Below, in pieces: positions 1-5,011 of a stretch of DNA of 5,117 nucleotides. Below the pieces are notes generated by a model. That model was given only the letters and a program-made list of their open reading frames with translations, was not told the DNA's origin and made no database searches. Position 1 is the first letter of the stretch. Each line of letters starts with the position of its first letter. A program made the position numbers and the translations under genes. Source of the stretch: Bacteroidales bacterium (GTDB lineage: Bacteria; Bacteroidota; Bacteroidia; Bacteroidales; UBA932); NCBI GenBank assembly GCA_024689525.1, contig JAILDI010000189.1:1-5117 (forward strand), given 5' to 3'.

Positions 1-1
1 G

Positions 2-253
2 GTGCCGCAGCCCAACTGGCGCGACGACCTGCGCGACTTCCGGAAACTGGGCCGGCCCCGCCTTTTCTTCGGCGTGGGCGCCGGGGCGATGGACTCGATG
101 GTCAACCACTACACCGCCGCCAAGCGCCTCCGCAGCGACGACGCCTATACGCCTGCCGCCCGCGACCAGCGCCTCGCCCTGATCGCCCTGATTGCCCGCA
201 CGCTCCGCCATGCGATGAACATCCTCGGCATCGATCTCCCCGAACGGATGTAG
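2..253 (+). CDS. Chimeric ORF: internal YgiQ fragment fused in frame to ArgRS C-terminus (5' partial)
   Basis: The frame is open from the window edge and has no credible start of its own. The GTG at 2 aligns with an internal valine, so this is the continuation of a longer gene. Codons 1-51 (2-154) match the N-terminal region of YgiQ-family radical SAM proteins: QPNW, then [11 protein letters not shown], then [22 protein letters not shown]. coli YgiQ, recalled from memory, has QPDW, [31 protein letters not shown] at the same spacing. After DAYTP, YgiQ should continue toward its radical SAM core. Instead the frame enters [15 protein letters not shown] and ends [13 protein letters not shown], which resembles an arginyl-tRNA synthetase tail. 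The Cys-rich SAM motif is absent, so this cannot be a working YgiQ. It could be a duplication junction, a rearranged pseudogene or an assembly chimera. Family identity of the YgiQ half is very secure; the ArgRS half is likely. Confidence 0.8.
   Translation: MPQPNWRDDLRDFRKLGRPRLFFGVGAGAMDSMVNHYTAAKRLRSDDAYTPAARDQRLALIALIARTLRHAMNILGIDLPERM
155..253 (+). pseudogene. argS: 3' end of argS (arginyl-tRNA synthetase), detached from its gene body
   Basis: These 32 codons plus TAG encode [16 protein letters not shown] followed by a segment ending LGIDLPERM. An R-LAL helix leading into a terminal LGI/V-x-x-PE-R/K-M is characteristic of the end of the anticodon-binding DALR domain of class I arginyl-tRNA synthetases. 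Nothing of the catalytic domain (HIGH-like motif, Rossmann fold) is present, because YgiQ sequence lies immediately upstream. The breakpoint lies roughly at 152-163. The stop codon appears to be the native argS stop, so what follows (palindrome, then transporter gene) probably represents the normal neighbourhood downstream of argS. The assignment rests on a short segment recalled from family knowledge. Confidence 0.65.
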
Positions 254-262
254 CTTTGTATG

Positions 263-405
263 CTTGTGCTTGGGCGCTCTGGTAGTTGCTACAGAACCGT
301 CTCGCTACGCTCGACCCCTCCCATGCTGCGCATGGGCCCCTCCCTCTTACAGTGCGGAGGGTGGCATGGGTTCTGGAGCAACTACCAGAGCGCCTGGCGC
401 ACAAG
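263..405. repeat. 143-bp imperfect palindromic intergenic element
   Basis: The 26-nt arm 273-298 is the reverse complement of 369-394 with a single mismatch (A291 against G376). Outside a small internal loop (270-272 and 395-398), the outer 7-nt arms CTTGTGC (263-269) and GCACAAG (399-405) are perfectly complementary. The 70-nt centre holds further structure: CCCATGC (320-326) pairs with GCATGGG (330-336) around a TGC loop, and CCCTCC (338-343) pairs with GGAGGG (356-361). As RNA this is a very stable long hairpin. It begins 10 nt after the argS stop and could help end or protect that transcript, but there is no U-tract directly after the stem. The nested, GC-rich build resembles dispersed REP-like or MITE-like elements. 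No transposase or convincing target duplication is visible. Confidence 0.75.
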
Positions 406-433
406 TAAGTCAGATTCCAAATCACTTTTTTCG

Positions 434-441
434 TATCTTTG
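434..441 (+). promoter_or_regulatory. Bacteroidetes-type -7 box for the EamA transporter gene
   Basis: TATCTTTG fits the TAnnTTTG -7 consensus read by Bacteroidetes sigma-ABfr and lies 9 nt before the ATG at 451. No clear -33 TTG or TTTG is present at the expected spacing, so strength is uncertain. The box also argues against starting translation at the upstream TTG at 439, which would lie inside the promoter. Confidence 0.5.
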
Positions 442-450
442 TCGGCCGAA

Positions 451-1353
451 ATGAAACACGAACAATTAGCAGGTCATTTAGCGGTATCCGGGGCGTATAC
501 GATCTTCGGACTGAACATCGTTTTCACGAAGGATATCGCCAATGCCGACGCGGTGTCGCCGATGCTGCTCTTTACGTTTCGGGCCATCGGAGCGTGTGCG
601 TTGTTCTGGCTCATTTCGCTGTTTCTGCCAAAGGAATCCGTTGCCCGGAAAGACATCGCCCTGATTGCGCTAGCTTCGTTCGTAGGCCTGTTCGTGCCGC
701 AGTTGACCTTCCTGAAGGCCATGACGCTTTCGGCGACCATCGATGCTTCCGTGATGCATACTCTCTCGCCGATCTTTACGATGTTCTTCGCCTTCTTTTT
801 CGCCAAGGAACCCATCACGTGGAAGAAGGCGCTGGGCGTGGCAGTCAGTTTTTTCGGCGTGCTGTTGCTGATCTTCAATTCGACGCATGCGGCGGGCGGC
901 GTCGAGAAGACCGAGCCGCTCGGCTTTGTCTGCCTGGTCCTGAACAGCCTGAGTTTCGCCCTCTATCTCGGGGCTTTCCGGAAGCTCATCTCGCGCTATA
1001 GCGTGGTGACCTTCATGAAGTGGGCCTTCCTGTTCGCCCTGCTTCTTTCGCTGCCGTTCTCCGCCCGGGAACTGGTCAGCACCGATTATGCCGTCATCCC
1101 GGCCAACGTGTTCTGGGAGATCGGCTTCCTGGTCTTTTTCGCCACGTTCGTGGCCTACTTCCTGATTCCCTATGGGCAGCAGCGTATCCGGCCTACGCTT
1201 GTGAGCATGTACACCTACCTGCAGCCCATCATCGCCGCCGTCATCAGCATCATCACCGGTCTCGACGTCCTGACCTGGCAGAAAGCCCTCGCCACCCTGC
1301 TGGTCTTCGCCGGCGTCGCCCTTGTCATCCGTTCCCGCGCCGCCGCGGGGTAG
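451..1353 (+). CDS. EamA/DMT-superfamily transporter (10-TM inner-membrane permease)
   Basis: This encodes a 300-residue, strongly hydrophobic protein with ten predicted membrane helices arranged as two EamA repeats, roughly residues 8-142 and 155-293, the normal size for drug/metabolite transporters. The first repeat ends with the typical HTLSPIFTMFFAFFFAKEP segment followed by KKALGVAVSFFGVLLL. The second has the matching YTYLQPIIAAVISIITG segment and KALATLLVFAGVALV. The family moves small metabolites (amino acids, nucleotides, sugars, drugs) across the cytoplasmic membrane by secondary transport or exchange; the substrate cannot be told from sequence. The ATG at 451 is chosen over the TTG at 439 because a -7 box covers 434-441 and MKHEQ gives a usual short cytoplasmic lead. 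There is no Shine-Dalgarno sequence, as is common in this phylum. Its GC-rich codon use agrees with the argS tail. The gene stands alone between the palindrome and the downstream regulatory region. Confidence 0.9.
   Translation: MKHEQLAGHLAVSGAYTIFGLNIVFTKDIANADAVSPMLLFTFRAIGACALFWLISLFLPKESVARKDIALIALASFVGLFVPQLTFLKAMTLSATIDASVMHTLSPIFTMFFAFFFAKEPITWKKALGVAVSFFGVLLLIFNSTHAAGGVEKTEPLGFVCLVLNSLSFALYLGAFRKLISRYSVVTFMKWAFLFALLLSLPFSARELVSTDYAVIPANVFWEIGFLVFFATFVAYFLIPYGQQRIRPTLVSMYTYLQPIIAAVISIITGLDVLTWQKALATLLVFAGVALVIRSRAAAG
1334..1349 (+). terminator. Small GC hairpin overlapping the end of the transporter gene
   Basis: CCCGCG (1334-1339) can pair with CGCGGG (1344-1349) around a 4-nt loop just before the TAG stop. 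The sequence after it is only moderately T-rich and has no immediate U-run, so it is at best a weak terminator. It may simply be a by-product of the GC-rich Ala/Arg codons at the C-terminus. Confidence 0.25.
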
Positions 1354-1369
1354 TTTGGTCTCAGTTCTT

Positions 1370-1437
1370 GGCGTTTTTCTCGTTTTGACAGTCGACGGTA
1401 TGTTTTGACAGTCGGCGTTTTCCCGTTTTGATGGTTG
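1370..1437 (+). promoter_or_regulatory. Three direct repeats (GTTTTGACAGTCG type) upstream of the peptide/lipoprotein promoter
   Basis: GTTTTGACAGTCG occurs identically at 1382-1394 and 1402-1414. A degenerate third copy, GTTTTGATGGTTG, lies at 1425-1437. Start-to-start spacings are 20 and 23 bp, about two helical turns. The first and third copies also share a preceding GGCGTTTT-pyrimidine stretch (from 1370 and 1414), so a longer unit of about 24 bp is repeated. The third copy contains the probable -33 TTG (1435-1437), so a bound protein would touch RNA polymerase. Direct repeats at two-turn spacing are typical AraC-family operators, and an AraC-type gene lies 1.8 kb downstream. The repeats are read directly; binding by that protein is inference. 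Confidence 0.55.
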
Positions 1438-1464
1438 TCCCGGTAGGGGGGGTCCCTAACTTTG
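1435..1464 (+). promoter_or_regulatory. Bacteroidetes promoter for the small ORF and lipoprotein, with a G7 tract in the spacer
   Basis: TTG (1435-1437) and TAACTTTG (1457-1464) form a -33/-7 pair with a 19-bp spacer, close to the Bacteroidetes optimum, and lie 15 nt before the ATG at 1480. The spacer holds seven consecutive Gs (1446-1452). Immediately after the -7 box, CTTTGT (1460-1465) and ACAAAG (1471-1476) form a 6-bp inverted repeat around AAAAA, at or just before the likely transcription start. The ten bases CTAACTTTGT (1456-1465) recur ahead of the regulator gene at 3220-3229. Confidence 0.65.
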
Positions 1465-1479
1465 TAAAAAACAAAGCCT

Positions 1480-1626
1480 ATGACAACTGATTTAAAACGC
1501 AAGCAAGCCGTAAAACTTGTTTATTGCTCTCCTGCAAGTGAGCTTATCGATATCCAGACGCAGGGAGTTCTCTGCCTCAGTGATCCGGAGTTCAATGGAA
1601 TGAATCAACAAGAGGAGGAATGGTAA
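1480..1626 (+). CDS. 48-residue peptide ORF, translationally coupled to the downstream lipoprotein
   Basis: An ATG 15 nt after a good -7 box opens a 48-codon frame ending in TAA at 1624-1626; that TAA overlaps the ATG (1626-1628) of the next gene as TAATG. The product has a basic start (MTTDLKRKQAVK), a YCSPASELIDIQTQGVLCLS core, and an acidic, glutamine-rich tail ending QQEEEW. The order Y-x-x-P-x-x-E, then I/V-rich, then GVLC-S, then an acidic aromatic end is shared, as I recall, by small uncharacterised ORFs found before fimbrillin-like and other surface-protein genes in Bacteroidales. There is no signal peptide or TM helix, so it should be cytosolic. Its translation would deliver ribosomes to the lipoprotein start, and the AGGAGG of that start lies inside this ORF. 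It may be a leader peptide, a small chaperone-like partner or a precursor peptide; none is established. It is shorter than usual annotation cut-offs and easily missed. Confidence 0.65.
   Translation: MTTDLKRKQAVKLVYCSPASELIDIQTQGVLCLSDPEFNGMNQQEEEW
1613..1618 (+). promoter_or_regulatory. Strong Shine-Dalgarno AGGAGG that decides the lipoprotein start
   Basis: AGGAGG lies 7 nt before the ATG at 1626 but only 1 nt before the ATG at 1620, so 1626 is the better start. A consensus Shine-Dalgarno is unusual in Bacteroidetes, whose genes mostly lack one. Its place inside the last codons of the upstream small ORF fits translational coupling. Confidence 0.7.
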
Positions 1627-3209
1627 TGAAAAAACTGGTTTTTTTCTTGTTTGCGATTCTTGCCGTCATCTCCTGCACAGTGGAATCGTTTGAGCCTGTC
1701 AAAGAAGAGAACTCACCGCAGTCTTCAACTGTCAGTCCCATCGTTTTTGATTTACAGGTAAACCATCCGGATGTAAGCACGAAAGCAGTGAAGGCCCGTT
1801 GGGAGTCTGGGGATGCCATCTTCGTGTTTTTCAACAATGTGGAGGCGCCGAAGTTCCTGAAGATGATTTATAACGGAACAGTATGGACTACTACCGAATA
1901 CGAGGGGGATACTGCCACTCCGGGAGCACTTGGCTTGAAAAACGGTGATGCGGGCACGATGCGCGCTGTGTTCCTGCCTTTCGGCAGCGATGCCACGGTG
2001 TCGGCCAACAGCTCAAACTTCGTGTTCAGCAAGACATATTATGCATATTATCTGACTGCAACTCTCGAATATACCGTTTCCGGTGACCGCGTGTCCGGCG
2101 CTTTCGATATGGCAGTTCCTGTTAACTACGTGCAATTCTTCGTGGAGGATGCCGGTGCTTCGGATGAAGCCTATACGCTCGGTTGTGATGCCGTAATCCC
2201 TGTTGGTGTGGCCTCCATCGCTGCAAACGGTGCGGTCAACGAGACAACCGACAAGACGGCAGCTGACGATATGCCAGGCTATGCCTATAGCGGCGGCTAT
2301 CTGTTTAGCGGAAAACTTACCAGTTGGAGCTATGGCTCAAATTACTACTTCGCCAAGACAAAAACCTCCGACAACTCGCGTGCCGACTATTTCGTCACAG
2401 GCAAGACGCTTTCAAGCCACAGTTCCGTGAAATTGCCCGCTAACAACGACAGCAAGTGGCAGGCAGTGGGAAGCGACAAGCTTGTTCAGCTGACCGATGA
2501 CGGATTTTGGTGGCATACCTGCAATTACGGCCAGTCTGTACCCGAAGCCGTTGGAACCCAATATGGATTTAACGATGTCAATTCACTTGGTGTATCGATA
2601 CCGACAAAAGAACAATTTGAGTTGATCATCAACTCCAGCGATTGTTCCTATACCTGGCTAACGGTTCATGGGCATCAAGGTACCGTTGTCAAGGCCTCAC
2701 GAGGTTTCCTGTTCCTGCCTGCAAACGATACTTATGTCGGTGGCTATTGGTCTTCAACAGAGGGTGGCGACAATAACTACGCGTGGTACTTCAACGTCGG
2801 TGGTTCCACTCATAAAATGGAGAACGTCTCCCGTGATCGCCAATATCCCGTGCGTCCTGTCCTGAACAATGGGAATACCACTTTTACTGCAGGAATAGTA
2901 GAACAGGGCGGTTCTAACTATATGGTAAAAGACGGTATCACCGTTTCGGGAATCAGCAATGCTGAGGGCATAAGTTATTATGAAACCTATGGAATAATTA
3001 TTTCTGCTGAAACAGGAAAAACTATTCGCAGCATAACAATTACATGTACGGGGAAAGGAGTTGCGAGTTGGGGACCAGGAAACTACAGTGCAGATGGATA
3101 TAGTGCTACTGGTTATACAGGTGTCTGGACAGGTGAAACTAGCAGTGTTGAACTTAGCGGTAGATATAGGGCGCGAATAACAACTATAGAGGTATCATAT
3201 GTCTACTAG
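1626..3209 (+). CDS. Surface lipoprotein with fimbrillin-like N-terminus, FISUMP-like domain and C-terminal beta domain
   Basis: This is a 527-residue exported lipoprotein. MKKLVFFLFAILAVISC is a type II signal peptide with cysteine 17 as the lipid-anchored residue, and the acidic stretch that follows (including KEE at 26-28) suits surface export in Bacteroidetes. Residues about 30-280 contain a STKAVKARWESGDAIFVFF-type segment and a beta-rich body resembling fimbrillin-family proteins. Residues about 290-413 resemble the FISUMP/DUF1566 paralogous domain: DGFWWHTCNYG, then SIPTKEQFELIINSSDC, then FLFLPAND, GGYWSSTEGG, and a closing YPVRPVLN. Residues about 425-527 look like a beta-sandwich module seen at the ends of Bacteroidales secreted proteins (SITITCTGKG, TGVWTGETSSVELSG, RITTIEVSYVY). 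ATG 1626 is chosen over 1620 because of AGGAGG spacing. The gene is coupled to the 48-residue ORF. The likely role is a surface adhesin, pilus-associated subunit or ligand-binding protein; the ligand is unknown. It is more AT-rich than its neighbours, most clearly at the 3' end. Confidence 0.85.
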   Translation: MKKLVFFLFAILAVISCTVESFEPVKEENSPQSSTVSPIVFDLQVNHPDVSTKAVKARWESGDAIFVFFNNVEAPKFLKMIYNGTVWTTTEYEGDTATPGALGLKNGDAGTMRAVFLPFGSDATVSANSSNFVFSKTYYAYYLTATLEYTVSGDRVSGAFDMAVPVNYVQFFVEDAGASDEAYTLGCDAVIPVGVASIAANGAVNETTDKTAADDMPGYAYSGGYLFSGKLTSWSYGSNYYFAKTKTSDNSRADYFVTGKTLSSHSSVKLPANNDSKWQAVGSDKLVQLTDDGFWWHTCNYGQSVPEAVGTQYGFNDVNSLGVSIPTKEQFELIINSSDCSYTWLTVHGHQGTVVKASRGFLFLPANDTYVGGYWSSTEGGDNNYAWYFNVGGSTHKMENVSRDRQYPVRPVLNNGNTTFTAGIVEQGGSNYMVKDGITVSGISNAEGISYYETYGIIISAETGKTIRSITITCTGKGVASWGPGNYSADGYSATGYTGVWTGETSSVELSGRYRARITTIEVSYVY

Positions 3210-3220
3210 AATAGATTTGC

Positions 3221-3228
3221 TAACTTTG
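3221..3228 (+). promoter_or_regulatory. Bacteroidetes-type -7 box for the regulator gene
   Basis: TAACTTTG matches TAnnTTTG and lies 28 nt before the ATG at 3257, in the 47-bp gap after the lipoprotein stop. The extended CTAACTTTGT is identical to the -7 region of the upstream operon (1456-1465). No convincing -33 TTG is seen 19-21 bp upstream, so this promoter may be weak or need an activator. Read-through from the lipoprotein gene is also possible, since no terminator is visible between them. Confidence 0.5.
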
Positions 3229-3256
3229 TCCAAGTCGCTATAATACAACCTTTCTG

Positions 3257-4960
3257 ATGCCTCTCAAAAAACTATTGCCGTTGTTTGTCCTAGTCTGTGT
3301 CGCCTGTTCCGGGGAAACTCCCGCTCCGTCCGGGTATGATGTGGCCAGGGACGCTCATGACGCGGCCTTCAAGCCGATGGCCGTGGAGCGGCTGCCGGAC
3401 CTGAATGTACCGCGAGGCGGACATTTCCTGGCTTATGTCGGTGGTGAACTGACGGTTATCGGCGGACATACGACCGGCTTTATCCCTACGGCTACGGCGG
3501 AGTTTTTCCGTGATGAGAGCTGGCATCTTCTGGACTCATACTTCCCGCACGATTTCGGTTTCGGCATCGTTCTTCCATCAGATGAAGTGCTGGTGGGATG
3601 CGGCAGTGCCGAACCTTTCGGCATTGGACAGACCTGGGCAGTGGAGTTGTACGACCCTTCAACTCACAGTTTCTCTCCGCTCCCTATCCTTGATAGAAAG
3701 CGAGGCGCAAACACCAGCGCCGCCCGCCTATCCGACGGCCGAATCATCTTGGCCGGCAACTGGTATGCGGAGGATATGATTTCAACTTATTCCCCGCAGT
3801 CTGGCGGAGAGACCCTGTTTGTGCCGGCACAGGAACGCTCGATGCCGCTCATCCTGCAGACCGCTCCGGACAATGCTCTGATCCTGAGTTCATTCGGTTC
3901 TCGGGGTGACAGCCTTCCTCCAGTGGCAGACCGCCTGAAAGGAGATCCGATAGAAGTGCCGTTGCTGCAGGAGTGGGAGGAGTGGAACCGCTCGGACGTT
4001 TGCCCGATAATCAATTTTTTCATCGGAGACGAAACTGTGGGTGGCTATGCATGGCTCTTCCCGGCCTTCCGGAAGTCAGACGGACAGTTAGGACTGATAA
4101 AGGTGGTTGGCGAGGAGTTCTCTGTGTTGGAAACTGAGCGGCCTCTGCCTATGACAGGTCCGGAGGGTGAAGCCCTGTCTCATGGCGCCGGCTTGCTTGC
4201 CGACAGAGATAATAAATGTGCCTGGATAATACGCTCTGTAGTGGGGAAGGGGTTGTTTGTAGTTGCCAGGGTAGATTACGGCAAAGCCCTGCAAAGTGGG
4301 AAGGCTCCTGTTAGCCTGTACCTTGCCGAGCCGCCTGACGGTTTATCTTTCACTTCGTCATCTACAGTACTACTGCCCGGCGGCCGTATTGCAATTGCCG
4401 GCGGCGTGGCGGACTCCGACAATTATCACCCGGTCGCCACGGCGTTCATACTCCACACCGAGCCTGAAGAAAAAACTGTGTTCCCTTGGTGGGCGGTCGC
4501 ATGTGCCGTGCTGCTTCTTGGCTGCATGGGATTGCTTCTGTATCGTCGCCGCCAGAAAGCCAAAGCTGATATTGCTGCCGTAACGTTTGGTTCAGAGCCC
4601 GAAGTTGCCTCTGCCGATCCGATGAGCGATCTGATGAAGCGGATTTCAGAGCAGATGGAAGAGAAGCATCTGTTCCTGAAGGCCGGCCTGACGAAAGAGG
4701 ATGTGGCACGATCCGTCGGCTCGAATTCACGTTATATATCCGACTGCATCAATGCTATTGCCGGCTGCTCGTTCATCGATTATGTAAACGGCTACCGCAT
4801 CCGCTACGCCCAGCATCTGCTCTACGAGAACCCCGATATGCGCTTGTCGGAAATCAGCGAGGAATCCGGCTTCTCCAGCGAGGTCACCTTCTACCGCAAC
4901 TTTAAGGCTCGCACCGGCCAGACCCCCGGCGAATGGCTCGCCAGCCAGTCCCGCTCCTAA
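3257..4960 (+). CDS. Membrane-spanning one-component regulator: kelch-like sensor, TM helix, AraC-type DNA-binding domain
   Basis: The product has 567 residues. MPLKKLLPLFVLVCVACSGE is a secretion signal with a lipobox-like VAC at cysteine 17. Residues about 45-400 contain kelch/galactose-oxidase-type blades, recognisable by repeated hydrophobic-GG strands: GGELTVIGGH (62-71), SDEVLVGCG (108-116), SDGRIILAGN (159-168), PDNALILSS (204-212), PGGRIAIAGG (374-383). Residues 409-429 (FPWWAVACAVLLLGCMGLLLY) form one TM helix followed by RRRQKAK, a stop-transfer that places the C-terminus in the cytoplasm. Residues about 469-564 are an AraC/XylS domain: a first HTH from LTKEDVARSVGSNSRYIS (478 on), the linker YRIRYAQHLL, and a second HTH from RLSEISEESGFSSEVTFYRNFK (529 on) ending TGQTPGEWL. 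There is no histidine kinase or receiver domain, so it is not a hybrid two-component protein. An extracytoplasmic ligand presumably controls DNA binding directly. The adjacent lipoprotein operon with its direct repeats is the natural target candidate. There is no Shine-Dalgarno sequence. Confidence 0.85.
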   Translation: MPLKKLLPLFVLVCVACSGETPAPSGYDVARDAHDAAFKPMAVERLPDLNVPRGGHFLAYVGGELTVIGGHTTGFIPTATAEFFRDESWHLLDSYFPHDFGFGIVLPSDEVLVGCGSAEPFGIGQTWAVELYDPSTHSFSPLPILDRKRGANTSAARLSDGRIILAGNWYAEDMISTYSPQSGGETLFVPAQERSMPLILQTAPDNALILSSFGSRGDSLPPVADRLKGDPIEVPLLQEWEEWNRSDVCPIINFFIGDETVGGYAWLFPAFRKSDGQLGLIKVVGEEFSVLETERPLPMTGPEGEALSHGAGLLADRDNKCAWIIRSVVGKGLFVVARVDYGKALQSGKAPVSLYLAEPPDGLSFTSSSTVLLPGGRIAIAGGVADSDNYHPVATAFILHTEPEEKTVFPWWAVACAVLLLGCMGLLLYRRRQKAKADIAAVTFGSEPEVASADPMSDLMKRISEQMEEKHLFLKAGLTKEDVARSVGSNSRYISDCINAIAGCSFIDYVNGYRIRYAQHLLYENPDMRLSEISEESGFSSEVTFYRNFKARTGQTPGEWLASQSRS

Positions 4961-4999
4961 TACACCGCAAAAACCAGCAGTTTTGTACCCGAGATTCAT

Positions 5000-5008
5000 T
5001 ATCTTTGC
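5000..5008 (+). promoter_or_regulatory. Bacteroidetes-type -7 box for ygiQ
   Basis: TATCTTTGC is a full match to TAnnTTTGC and ends 3 nt before the ATG at 5012. The only upstream TTTG (4982-4985) is 14 bp away, shorter than the usual 19-21 bp, so the -33 element is doubtful. The very short leader suggests that the second ATG (5015) could also be used. Confidence 0.55.
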
Positions 5009-5011
5009 AAA

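Noticed and set aside
273..394. Invertible promoter (inverton) flanked by the 26-nt inverted repeats
   Set aside because: The 70-nt interior contains no TAnnTTTG box in either orientation, the transporter's box lies outside, and no recombinase gene is present.
102..425. Minus-strand open frame of 107 codons
   Set aside because: It covers the chimeric ORF and the palindrome in antisense, has low-complexity Gly/Arg/Ser composition and no promoter or start signal.
264..1001. A long open frame of 245 codons across the palindrome and the transporter's 5' half
   Set aside because: It lies in another frame of the clear EamA gene, is Arg/Pro/His-rich without recognisable domains, and crosses the structured palindrome; a shadow of GC-rich codon bias.
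1382..1437. Start of a CRISPR array or plasmid iterons
   Set aside because: Only two exact 13-mers and one degenerate copy, spacers too short for CRISPR, and no cas or replication gene; position at a promoter favours operator sites.
1620..1625. Alternative lipoprotein start at the ATG at 1620
   Set aside because: It lies only 1 nt after AGGAGG, while the ATG at 1626 has normal spacing, gives a clean MKK signal peptide and overlaps the upstream stop.
2740..2866. Possible variable region of a diversity-generating retroelement (GGYWSSTEGG to YPVRPV, with several Asn/Tyr codons)
   Set aside because: Lectin-like domains of this kind can be retroelement targets, but the window holds no reverse transcriptase, accessory gene or template repeat, and the region is not at the protein's C-terminus. 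FISUMP domains normally have this composition.
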